30,126 nucleotides of DNA from Thecamonas trahens ATCC 50062 (Eukaryota > Apusozoa > Apusomonadida > Apusomonadidae): the NCBI RefSeq assembly GCF_000142905.1, contig NW_013657649.1, positions 364,907 through 395,032 of the forward strand, in the 5' to 3' direction. Numbering within the stretch: position 1 is the first letter of the stretch; each line of letters starts with the position of its first letter. The notes under the pieces were generated by a model. It worked only from the letters and a program-made list of their open reading frames with translations, ran no database searches and was not told where the DNA came from. Below, piece after piece: positions 1 to 7,977 of the stretch. Position numbers and translations under genes: made by a program.

Positions 1-126
1 CGACCCCCCCCCCTCCCCCCCCCACACTCCCCACACTCCTCGCACTCACCCCACTCCACAGGAGCAGACCGAGCTGTATAGTGCTTGCACTACGCCTCCT
101 CCCTCCTCCTCTCCCACACACGGACC

Positions 127-2916
127 ATGTACTCTTCGCGGTACGCAGGGAGCGAGACGGTGTCGGACCATGGCCACTCGGAGCAAGTAGAGGTCGGGGG
201 CTCTTCTTCCTCCTCCTCCTCGTCTTCTTCTCCTTCCTCCACTCGCACCTCGCCCAACGTGGCCCGCAAGAGTCGCTCCGAGTCTAACGTGTCGGGCGTG
301 GGCGACTTGCTGGCCTCGTCGGCCTCGTCGACCTCAGCACGGGCTGACCGGGCTGACCGGGCTGACCGTGGTGACCGTGGTGACCAGGCTGGTTCTGGGC
401 AGCAAGCCAAGTACATGTCGTCGCCCTCGGGCTCGTCGGACTGTGGTCAGGATGGTGTGCTTCTGGAAGAGGTCAAGCGCTCGCGGTCGCGGGCCGGACG
501 GTCGTACAACGACGGTCCGCGGTCTCGCCGCTCGCGCTCCCGCCAGCCATCGAACGCTCAGCCGCCGTCCTCTGGCCCGCCGCGGGGGCGGCGGCGGCGC
601 TCGCGCTCACTCAAGCCACAGGCGCTGACAAGCGTTGGCGCAGGGCCGTCGAGCAAGCGGGCAAAGACTTCGCGTGATTCGTCGGGCCGCTCGTCACCCA
701 CGCCTCCCGATGACAATGGGATTGGCGCTGCGTCTACACGCGGCCGAATCGTGGAAGACACAGATGCCGACGCCGGCGCCGGCCGCAGCAGCTTGGGTGT
801 CTTGGGCGAGGGCGGAAGAGGCTCGGCCGACAGCGCCGCGGCGGATGAGCGGGCAGCGACGGCGACGCTCGCGCCCGCCGATGGCGATGGCGACGGCGAC
901 GGCGACGACGAGACCCGGTTCCCGTTTCCCAAGTGTTCAGACCCGGGGCTCCTTGTGGAAGTCCTCATCTACATGGCCTTTCTCATTGTGTTCTCGTTGG
1001 TGGTCTTCAACATGCGCGACCCGTTGTACTCGTTCCTCCACAATGACAACATGAAGGATCTGTTTCTCGACGAGGAGTTTCCGGGCATCGACGTGCTGAA
1101 GACGTTCCGCGACGTGGCGACCAAGGAAGAGTTCTGGCAGTTTTTGCATGGCCCATTCATCAATGGCTTGCTCGGCGACTTTGGCGCCGGCGAGGGTGTC
1201 ATCTACGGCGTCAACTGGCTCGTCGGCTCGGCGCGGATGCGGCAAGTCCGTGTCAAGCCCGCGCTGTGCGACGTTCACGCCGACTTTTTCCCGCTCATCA
1301 CCCAGTGCTACGGCCGGTACGCGATCGGCGAGGAGGACCGCGAGCCGTACGGGCCCGGCGACGCATGGACATACCGCTCGTGCGGCGAGCTCGGTTCGGT
1401 CTGCAAGCAGTACGCGCGTCTGCGGCGGTACGACGGCGGCGGATATACGCAGGACTTTGGCGCTGGCACTCTAGCGACCGAGTCAGCTCGGCTGGCGGCG
1501 CTTGAGGCCGACAACTGGGTCGACTTGCAGACGCGGGCCGTCTTTATTGACTTTACCACCTACAACCCGACGGTCAACTTGTTTCTGGTGGCGCAGCTCC
1601 AGTTTGAGTTTATGCCCTCTGGCGGCGTGTATCCCGACTTTAAGTTCCGGGTCCTCCGCCTCTATCGGTACGAGGGCACCAACGGGACGCTGCAGCTTGT
1701 GGGCGAGCTCGCGATTGCCATCTTTGTCTGTCTGTTCTTCCTTGAGGAGCTGGTGCAGATGTGCGTGTCGTGTCTCCGCTCGCGGCGGGTCCGGGCGCTG
1801 CGGGCGCAGGGCATTCTGGTAGAGTCGCGCCAGACGCCGTACTTTCGCGACGCGTGGAACTACGTGGACCACCTCAACATTGTCTTCTTCCTCGTCGTCT
1901 TTTACTGCCGGTACAAGGTCGACGCGAACTTTGACGCGCTCAACTTGGTGCCGTCGGACCGGTCGACCTATTTTGACTTTACGCGGCCGGTCATGTGGGA
2001 CGCGGCCGAGAAGTCGCTTCTTGCTTGTAACGCCTTCCTCCTCTGGTTCAAAGTCTTCAAGTTTGCCGTCTTTGCGCCGCGAATGGGCATGATTGCCAAG
2101 GTTGTGGGCAAGGCCTTTCTCCCGCTCTTTTTCTTCATCTTTATGTTCATGTTTGTCCTCTTTGGCTTTGCCCAGGCTGGCGCGCTCGCCTTTGGCTCGG
2201 ACGTCGAGGGCTACGATACGCTCGGGACAACCATCTTTACCATGCTCCTCGCCACGCTCGGCGAGTTTGACTTTGAGGGCCTTCGCCACTCCAACCGCGG
2301 CTTTGGTCCGTTCTTCTTTTTCACCTTTATCATCCTCATCTTTTTCATTGTCCTCTCCATGTTCCTCGCCATTGTCGACAACGCGTACGACGAGGTCTCG
2401 GAAGAGCTCCGGCGCTCGCAGGAGCCGTCGGTCTTTGCCAAGGCGCTCGCCTGGTTCTCGACGACCAAGGTCGGCTCGCGGATGGCGTCGTTCCTCGAGC
2501 TGCAGGATAAGCTGACCGAGATTCGCCGGGCCATCGAGATCGGCGACCTCAACCACGACGGCAAGATCTCGAAGAAGGAACTGCAGATCATCATGGACTC
2601 GAAGCGCGAGTACTTTGAGGGCACTGCCGCCGACCTGATGGAGCGCTATGACGTCGACAACGACAACATGCTCTCCGAGGCCGAGCGCGCCCGGTTCTAT
2701 GCCGACATGGAGCGCGAGCAGACGGCCATCGCTTCTAAGATCGTCTCGCTCCGCGAGGCCAACTCGGAAGAGTTTACCCTCCTCTTTGACCTTCTCTCCG
2801 ACCGCATCTCCACCGTAGAGTCGCGCCTGGCTGTCCAGCTGGCCCTGCTGGAGGCGCGGGTCAAGGAGGAGGCCCAGCGGCTCGGCCGTGCCCGTCTCGG
2901 CTCCAGCCGCCCGTAG
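127..2916 (+). CDS. PKD2: Polycystin-2-like (TRPP) cation channel, 929 aa
   Basis: This is a six-transmembrane non-selective cation channel of the polycystin family, acting in a cilium, ER or plasma membrane. The ATG at 127 is the first Met after an in-frame TAG at 79-81. Residues 1-270 are Ser/Arg-rich and disordered, with RSRSR-type runs and a poly-Ser tract. TM1 lies near 275-295. A polycystin (TOP) domain follows at about 300-520, with the family motifs GGGY and AVFIDF. TM2-TM6 lie near 523-545, 577-595, 629-646, 663-690 and 727-755. The S4-like helix keeps basic residues (LLWFKVFKF). The pore filter is L711-G712-E713, where animal PKD2 has LGD. Two EF-hand loops follow (807-818 DLNHDGKISKKE; 842-853, less canonical), then a C-terminal coiled coil at about 885-925 as in PKD2. 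No intron is needed. The family call is very secure; orthology to PKD2 rather than another polycystin-2-like member is inferred. Confidence 0.93.
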   Translation: MYSSRYAGSETVSDHGHSEQVEVGGSSSSSSSSSSPSSTRTSPNVARKSRSESNVSGVGDLLASSASSTSARADRADRADRGDRGDQAGSGQQAKYMSSPSGSSDCGQDGVLLEEVKRSRSRAGRSYNDGPRSRRSRSRQPSNAQPPSSGPPRGRRRRSRSLKPQALTSVGAGPSSKRAKTSRDSSGRSSPTPPDDNGIGAASTRGRIVEDTDADAGAGRSSLGVLGEGGRGSADSAAADERAATATLAPADGDGDGDGDDETRFPFPKCSDPGLLVEVLIYMAFLIVFSLVVFNMRDPLYSFLHNDNMKDLFLDEEFPGIDVLKTFRDVATKEEFWQFLHGPFINGLLGDFGAGEGVIYGVNWLVGSARMRQVRVKPALCDVHADFFPLITQCYGRYAIGEEDREPYGPGDAWTYRSCGELGSVCKQYARLRRYDGGGYTQDFGAGTLATESARLAALEADNWVDLQTRAVFIDFTTYNPTVNLFLVAQLQFEFMPSGGVYPDFKFRVLRLYRYEGTNGTLQLVGELAIAIFVCLFFLEELVQMCVSCLRSRRVRALRAQGILVESRQTPYFRDAWNYVDHLNIVFFLVVFYCRYKVDANFDALNLVPSDRSTYFDFTRPVMWDAAEKSLLACNAFLLWFKVFKFAVFAPRMGMIAKVVGKAFLPLFFFIFMFMFVLFGFAQAGALAFGSDVEGYDTLGTTIFTMLLATLGEFDFEGLRHSNRGFGPFFFFTFIILIFFIVLSMFLAIVDNAYDEVSEELRRSQEPSVFAKALAWFSTTKVGSRMASFLELQDKLTEIRRAIEIGDLNHDGKISKKELQIIMDSKREYFEGTAADLMERYDVDNDNMLSEAERARFYADMEREQTAIASKIVSLREANSEEFTLLFDLLSDRISTVESRLAVQLALLEARVKEEAQRLGRARLGSSRP

Positions 2917-2920
2917 CGGA

Positions 2921-5902
2921 TCACCCAACTCTGATGACAAGCCGCTGCAGCAGCTCGGGCGTGACTGCTCGCTCATACGCCGCAAGCAGTCGCAGCCCGC
3001 GATTGTTGATGGGAGTTTGCTCCAGGAGCTCGCCGAGTGTGGTCACGACAAAGCCAAACTTGACTCGCATGCCCGGGTCCGGCGTCCATGGCGCCGGCGG
3101 GAGCTCACCGGCATCGCCAACCTGGATGTCCGGAAGTGAGAGCCGGGTGCCAGCGTTGCCGGCCCACAGCCGCCACTCGCCGGCGAGCGAGCCAACGCCG
3201 ACGAGCACGGCCTGAAACATGAGGCTCAGCGCCCGCTCAGCAGTCATGCTCGCCAGCGCGTTGCTGCGGGTTATGCCGAGCCCATGCGCGGCCGTGACCG
3301 TCGCCTTCAGCGCGGCGGCGGCGGCGGCGTCGTCGACGCCGGCCACCGCGGCCAGCGCCGTGAGACAGAGCTCGTCGAGCGGATCCGGCGGCGCCAGTCG
3401 CATCCACCCGTCCAGGCGTGGGAGAAGTGGCTCGCTCGGGTGCCAGGTGAGCGTGACCGGGCAGAGGAACTCGGTCGGCTGGTAGCCCATCTTGTATGCC
3501 ATCCGCTCGTTGCCGGGCACATAGTACACCATGTAGTAGTAGCTTGCCACGTCCGGGTGGCCTACCACCCACTCGATCTCCTGCAGCACCGAGTACACGC
3601 CGAGCTTGAGAAAGGCAAGATCCGGGTCGTACATGCAGTAGTTGGAGACGAGCGCGCCGGGCACGATGTCAACCGCGCACACCATTACTAGTGCATTGTC
3701 GATGTAGTACCGGTAGTGCCAGGCGCCGTAGTGGTGAGCTACGCCGTCGGTCGCGTCGTCGGTGACAAACGGGTCGTTGACAAAGGTGTTCCGGAACTTG
3801 GACGGCGTCACCTCCGTGTCGTTGTGGAGCGCGGCCTGGTACTTGACGTACAAGTTGTAGGTCGGCTTGTGAAAGTACGGCCTGACACGCTCGACACGCA
3901 GCGTGTGGGGCGCCGGGTTGGCACCATCGCGCGGCTCCCACTCACCGGCCAGGAATCGACGCATGCGCACCAGCACCCGCCGCTTGGAGCGCGACGGCCG
4001 GAACTCGCTCGCCAGCAGCCGGATCTGGTACTGCGGACAGCACGAGGCAGCGTTCTCGGGCCAGTAGAGCGAGAGGCCGTAGCGCGAGAAGCCACGATCG
4101 ATGAGGAGCGCGTAGTCCTCCGGCCGCAGCGCGAGGGCCAGGAAGACACAGTACGTCCGGCACGACTCGCCCTTGCGGTGGCAGTATGCGCACTCGCTGG
4201 CGTGAAAGGTCTTGTTGCAGAGGCCAACGAGTGAGCCGCCATGCAGCGCGTTTCGAGCGTTCCACTGCCGCACCGTCTCGGCATCTGCTCGCGCGTTCGC
4301 GTCCTCGGCCGCTTCTCGAGCTGCGACCTCGACAGGCGTCTCCGGTGCAGCCTCGAGCGCAGCTGCGTTGCTCGTAGCCTGGGAGGCGGCACCGGGGTCG
4401 ACTGCCAGCTGGGACAGCCGCGACATTGTCTGTTGCGTGGCCTGGTCCGCAGAGTGCTCGCTCGGCCAGGGTCCCGCTTGCCATGACGCGAGCCGGCGGC
4501 GGAGCGCAACAAGTGCGGCGTCATCGCCGTCGAGGTCGGCGACAAGCGCAAGGTGCGCCGACTCGCTGGGCGTGAGACGCGCAGACTCAGGCAAGTTGGC
4601 AAAGTAGTATACCGTGGCCGGGAGGCCAGAGTGTGGCGGCACGAGCTGGAGGGCGGCTAGCGAGTCGCGGGTGCGGAGGAGGCCATGCGGCGAGCAGGCA
4701 GCGAGTTTGGCGGCAGCCTCCAGGTGGCCGGCGTCAACGAGGCGGCCAAAGGCGGATTGGAGGAGGGCAGGCCCATTGATGCGGACGGCGAAGACGTGGC
4801 CACGGTTTGTCACAAAGGTGAATCCTGCAGCATCAGAGCTGACAGTGGTTGCAAGCAATGCGTCGTAGGTGACCCGGGTCGTGGAGAGGCACGATCCCGA
4901 GCCAAGGTCAAAGACATGGGCGTAGCCAAGCTGAGTGATGCAGACAACAGCGTTGCATGTGGACAGGGCATGGAGCGCAAGTGGAACGTCGTCGGCGGCA
5001 TCGGGCGGGTGCACAAGCGGAACGGTTTGCCGGGCTACCGCGGCAGTGGTGCCGCTCTTGGCGATGTCTACCATGCTGACGACTGCGTGAGCGCCGGTAC
5101 CCGCAGCGTAGACCAGAACCAACACGCCAGTCTCGTAGACAACAAAGGCGCAAGCGCGGCCGCTAACGTGTCTTGTCGGCTCACCAAACAGCGAGCAGAG
5201 CTGCACCGCGCCGCCGTCGGCGCGCACGCCGGCGACAGCCAGCCATCTCGAGTCGGGCGAGATGCAGCACGAGGTGATGGCAGCGCCGTCAAGCTCGGGG
5301 ATGCGGTGAGCGACGTGGAGAGGGCTCGGCTCTGAGGCGACGTGCCAGCAGTAGACGGCCATGGTGGTGATGAGCGCCAGGGTGTTGTCATTGAGCCATG
5401 TGACAAGCTCGACGTCGTTGTCCATGACACACCTTCGGACAGCGGTGCCGAGCTTGAGATCGACGACTTTGATGCTCCGAGCCGAGCGCAGGACCAGGAC
5501 ACCCCCACCTGGTTTGAGCAGGGCATCGTCGACGTCTACATCCAAGATCACAACCTGGCCAGGATCCGCTATGTCGACCATGACGATCCTGGCCTCGTCC
5601 TCGACCGACTCGCGGACACAGAGATGGCTCTCCGACTCGAGCGAGACAGCCCCCGCGACCAAGGCCTCGCCGTCGATTCCCAGGTCCGACAGCTGCAGAC
5701 AAAGAGAACGGTAGTGAGTCTCAGATAGTTGCTCTGTCTGCTGCTGCTGCCCACCCGGTGCAACCATCCCCTCGACCTCCTCCATCACCACCATCGACGA
5801 CTGACGACCGATGACCGACGACCGTTCCTGCAGGTGGGGATAGCCATGGCGTACCTTGAGAAGCTTGTGCAGAGTGAGTGGTCTGGCACGTGTGGCAGCC
5901 AT
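2921..5902 (-). CDS. ATE1: Fusion protein: clathrin heavy chain N-terminal domain + ATE1 arginyltransferase
   Basis: One open frame joins two normally separate proteins. The N-terminal part aligns through the whole clathrin heavy chain beta-propeller and the start of its alpha-solenoid (LGI...MES/LES-type start, CVRE, TALVT-like, GILRT-like LLRT), ending near nt 4470. In vertebrate clathrin this propeller binds clathrin-box peptides of adaptors. A linker rich in Ala and Glu leads to a full arginyl-tRNA-protein transferase: the C-x2-C pair of ECAYC (C517, C520 of the spliced protein), LIDRGFSRYG, the CCPQY pair (C567, C568), RPSRSKRRVL, and the C-terminal transferase domain (YDPDLAFLKLGVYS, YYYMVYYVPGNERMAYK). 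ATE1 adds Arg to N-termini for the Arg/N-degron pathway. Predicted structure is exons 5855-5902 and 2921-5692, giving 939 aa; splicing makes the N-terminus match clathrin in length. The unspliced frame is also open (993 aa). No stop separates the halves. Alternative: an internal start at 4426 gives ATE1 alone. Confidence 0.88.
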   Translation of the reverse strand: MAATRARPLTLHKLLKVRHGYPHLQERSSVIGRQSSMVVMEEVEGMVAPGGQQQQTEQLSETHYRSLCLQLSDLGIDGEALVAGAVSLESESHLCVRESVEDEARIVMVDIADPGQVVILDVDVDDALLKPGGGVLVLRSARSIKVVDLKLGTAVRRCVMDNDVELVTWLNDNTLALITTMAVYCWHVASEPSPLHVAHRIPELDGAAITSCCISPDSRWLAVAGVRADGGAVQLCSLFGEPTRHVSGRACAFVVYETGVLVLVYAAGTGAHAVVSMVDIAKSGTTAAVARQTVPLVHPPDAADDVPLALHALSTCNAVVCITQLGYAHVFDLGSGSCLSTTRVTYDALLATTVSSDAAGFTFVTNRGHVFAVRINGPALLQSAFGRLVDAGHLEAAAKLAACSPHGLLRTRDSLAALQLVPPHSGLPATVYYFANLPESARLTPSESAHLALVADLDGDDAALVALRRRLASWQAGPWPSEHSADQATQQTMSRLSQLAVDPGAASQATSNAAALEAAPETPVEVAAREAAEDANARADAETVRQWNARNALHGGSLVGLCNKTFHASECAYCHRKGESCRTYCVFLALALRPEDYALLIDRGFSRYGLSLYWPENAASCCPQYQIRLLASEFRPSRSKRRVLVRMRRFLAGEWEPRDGANPAPHTLRVERVRPYFHKPTYNLYVKYQAALHNDTEVTPSKFRNTFVNDPFVTDDATDGVAHHYGAWHYRYYIDNALVMVCAVDIVPGALVSNYCMYDPDLAFLKLGVYSVLQEIEWVVGHPDVASYYYMVYYVPGNERMAYKMGYQPTEFLCPVTLTWHPSEPLLPRLDGWMRLAPPDPLDELCLTALAAVAGVDDAAAAAALKATVTAAHGLGITRSNALASMTAERALSLMFQAVLVGVGSLAGEWRLWAGNAGTRLSLPDIQVGDAGELPPAPWTPDPGMRVKFGFVVTTLGELLEQTPINNRGLRLLAAYERAVTPELLQRLVIRVG
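5693..5854 (-). other. Predicted in-frame intron of the clathrin/ATE1 fusion gene
   Basis: Reading the minus strand, the donor is AAG/GTACGCC and the acceptor is CTCTTTGTCTGCAG/CTG, preceded by a pyrimidine tract. The length is 162 nt, a multiple of three with no in-frame stop, so an ORF finder reads through it. Removing it places a short MAATRARPLTLHKLLK exon directly before LSDLGI, which reproduces the length and pattern of the clathrin heavy chain N-terminus (about 20 residues before NLGI). The retained sequence (poly-Gln, Met-rich) has no clathrin counterpart. Not proven without cDNA. Confidence 0.6.
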
Positions 5903-6502
5903 CCTGCACAGAGAAGAAGGAGACCTTGTATATTGCGCACGCGCGCGTGTGTGTGTGTGTGTGGGGGGGGGGGGGGTGCGTGTGGTGCAGGTCGTCGAGG
6001 GCAGGTGGCCTTGGTGTGGTTGGGGGGAGCTTGTGCCGGTCTTGAGGCTTCATTGATGATGCGAACGGATAACCCAAGAACAGCTTTGACAGAGCCAGAC
6101 AGAACAGGTTTTGAGCACGCGCAGGAGGGGGGGGGGGGGGGGGGGGGGCTACTTCTCACCACCGATGACCACCATCACCCCCTAGTATACCTTGCCCATG
6201 ATAGTAACCACATCCCCAACCTTTCTGATCCATCCATTCAACTCGCAAGTTGGCGAGCTGGCAGTCCTCCTAATCTTTGCACATCAATGGACGGAGCGGT
6301 GAAGCGGACGAGTGGCACCGTGGTTCATCGTCTGTTCCACATCAGGAACATTGGCCACACCGGACGACGACGCCAGCAACCAGCCAGACGCACCAACCAC
6401 CGCCACACGACTCGACCGACCACGAGCACACACATACACACATAGAGAAAGCAAGAAAGAGAGAGAGAGAGACGTACAGAGGTGCATACACATATAACTG
6501 TC
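5903..6502. promoter_or_regulatory. Divergent intergenic spacer with GT and poly-G tracts
   Basis: This 600 bp spacer separates the divergently transcribed clathrin/ATE1 fusion and the Tyr/Gly/Gln-rich gene, so it must hold both promoters. It contains a (GT)n run at about 5947-5962 passing into G14 (5963-5976), and a G22 homopolymer at 6127-6148. On the minus strand, a pyrimidine tract ending TGCAG abuts the fusion gene's ATG, so a 5'UTR intron is possible there. A (GA)n-like purine run lies at about 6450-6472 just before the rightward gene. I see no convincing coding sequence and no clear TATA box. Confidence 0.5.
6127..6148. repeat. G22 homopolymer
   Basis: An uninterrupted run of 22 G on the plus strand in the divergent spacer. 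Such a tract can form a G-quadruplex and is prone to sequencing length error, so its exact length here should not be trusted. Confidence 0.85.
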
Positions 6503-7687
6503 ATGGCTGTGGGTGCACGGAGCAGGCCATGGGTTTGGTCGCCTCGTGACGAGGCCGCCGAGCCTGAGCCGGCCTACCACGAGTACCCTGCTGGTGGTAC
6601 AGGCGCTGCCGCTGTACCTGCGGAGGCTACCATATCGAGTGGAGCCAGATCACATGCTTATGCCCAGTCCCAGGGGTATGCCCCCGCCCAGTCTCAGGGG
6701 TATGCCCCCGCCCAGTCTCAGGGGTATGCCCCCGCCCAGTCTCAGGGGTATGCCCATGCCCAGTCTCAGGGGTATGCCCCCGCCCAGTCTCAGGGGTATG
6801 CCCCCGCCCAGTCTCAGGGGTATGCCCCCGCCCAGTCTCAGGGGTATGCCCACGATCAGACGCCTGGCCACGGCTACAGCTACAGCCCGTACGCCGCCAC
6901 CCAGAGCCCGAGCCCGTACCCGGCGGCTAGCCCGTACGCTGCGCGGGATCCGTATGCTGCGAGCGATGGTCCGGCAGGCGGTGGCAACCCGGCGTTCCTC
7001 GGCACCGCAGCGTATGCTGGTGCCGGGGCGACGCTCGGCGCAAACCAGACGGCGGCTTCATACCACGGCTACACCCAGCAGACCCCAGCTGCTGCTCTGA
7101 CCGCGAGTCCGTATGGGCAGGGATACGGCCAGGACTACGCCGGTGGCTACGGCCAGGGCTACGCCGGTGGCTACGGCCAGGGCTACGCCGGTGGCTACGA
7201 CCAGGGCTACGCCCAGGGCTACGGTTACGAACCATACGGCGCAACTGGCGGTGGCGGCGCCGTGCTGGGTGCACCGACCGCCGGTGCGGCTACTGGTGCT
7301 GCCACTGTTGGCAGCTACAGCCAGGGCGCGAGTCCGCTACTGGCGTCGATGCGCGGCGGCAGCAACACCCGCCCGCGGCTCGGCGCCGACGAGCCCTCAT
7401 ACTCGGACTCGGACGACGAGCCAGAGCCGATGGCCCGTGGGCCTGCGCTCCACGCCGTAGCTTCCACGACCGGCTTTGACGCCAGCACTGCGAGCGCCGA
7501 CAAGCTGCCGATGGCCGCCGTCTACCACTCGCCGTATGCCCCGCAGGCTGCCACAGCCCCTCCTAAGCCGACGTCGATCAAGGAGCTCATCCGCCGAAAC
7601 GCAGCAGTGCAAAAGGTCGGAACGCAAAAGCGCCGCGGCCGCGCCCCCAAGGCCCGCGGCGGCAAGAAGAAGGGCAAAAAAAGGTAG
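6503..7687 (+). CDS. Tyr/Gly/Gln-rich low-complexity repeat protein with basic tail, 394 aa
   Basis: I do not recognise a conserved domain. The ATG at 6503 is the first in this frame. After a short N-terminus, residues about 53-122 are an imperfect tandem array of the octapeptide YAPAQSQG (seven full units plus degenerate ends). A Tyr/Ala/Pro/Ser-rich stretch follows, then four YGQGYAGG-type octapeptides at nt 7124-7219. The composition (regularly spaced Tyr, Gly, Gln, Ser) resembles the prion-like regions of FUS/EWS-type RNA-binding proteins. An acidic DSDDEPEP patch lies near residue 305. The last 30 residues are strongly basic (KRRGRAPKARGGKKKGKKR), like a nuclear or nucleic-acid-binding tail. 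No RRM or zinc finger is visible. A condensate-forming or RNA-associated role is inference from composition only; a structural or secreted repetitive protein is less likely because no signal peptide is seen. Confidence 0.72.
   Translation: MAVGARSRPWVWSPRDEAAEPEPAYHEYPAGGTGAAAVPAEATISSGARSHAYAQSQGYAPAQSQGYAPAQSQGYAPAQSQGYAHAQSQGYAPAQSQGYAPAQSQGYAPAQSQGYAHDQTPGHGYSYSPYAATQSPSPYPAASPYAARDPYAASDGPAGGGNPAFLGTAAYAGAGATLGANQTAASYHGYTQQTPAAALTASPYGQGYGQDYAGGYGQGYAGGYGQGYAGGYDQGYAQGYGYEPYGATGGGGAVLGAPTAGAATGAATVGSYSQGASPLLASMRGGSNTRPRLGADEPSYSDSDDEPEPMARGPALHAVASTTGFDASTASADKLPMAAVYHSPYAPQAATAPPKPTSIKELIRRNAAVQKVGTQKRRGRAPKARGGKKKGKKR
6659..6868 (+). repeat. 24-bp coding minisatellite (YAPAQSQG units)
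   Basis: An 18-bp degenerate first unit (6659-6676) is followed by seven near-identical 24-bp units (6677-6844) and a diverged last unit (6845-6868). Units 4 and 8 carry His in place of Pro. The near identity at the nucleotide level implies recent slippage or homogenisation, so copy number probably varies between strains. Confidence 0.95.
7124..7219 (+). repeat. 24-bp coding minisatellite (YGQGYAGG units)
   Basis: Four contiguous 24-bp units encode YGQDYAGG, YGQGYAGG, YGQGYAGG and YDQGYAQG. This is a second, independent octapeptide array in the same gene, with a different sequence but the same period and the same Tyr spacing as the first. Confidence 0.9.
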
Positions 7688-7977
7688 CTCGTACCGCCCG
7701 TCCCAGAGAAGGCCACATCCCCCCCGTCATGCCATCAGCCGGCCAATCTGTTGCAAAGGTCGCCGCTCGTGCGCCCGAGCGAGCCAATTTGCTCTCCTTG
7801 TTGTTTTTTGGATGACGTGACACCAGGGCGTTCCCCACCAAACCCACACGTGAATTGCCAGTCGCCGCACAGAGTCAGCGCCTCACTACACACCCTCCTT
7901 TGAAGCCCCCACGCCCACAGCTCGATCACCACTTGACTCGTCCGGTTTTTTTTTGTCTAGCCTTTGTACAAGCTACT

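Noticed and set aside
1-126. 3' splice site before the polycystin gene (C-rich tract ending CCACAG at about 61)
   Set aside because: It could be an acceptor of a 5'UTR intron, but the donor would be outside the window, so it cannot be supported.
1483-2985. 500-codon open frame antisense to the polycystin gene
   Set aside because: It is the mirror of a GC-rich coding sequence (G/C at third positions removes stops on the other strand). No family motif; composition is Arg/Glu/Asp/Val/Leu shadow.
6659-6868. CRISPR-like direct repeats
   Set aside because: Units are contiguous with no spacers and lie in frame inside a eukaryotic coding sequence; this is a minisatellite.
6650-6871. Alternative frames through the 24-bp array (MPPPSLRG, GGGIPLRL)
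   Set aside because: A 24-bp repeat is open in all frames if one unit is; only the YAPAQSQG frame extends into a longer coherent protein.
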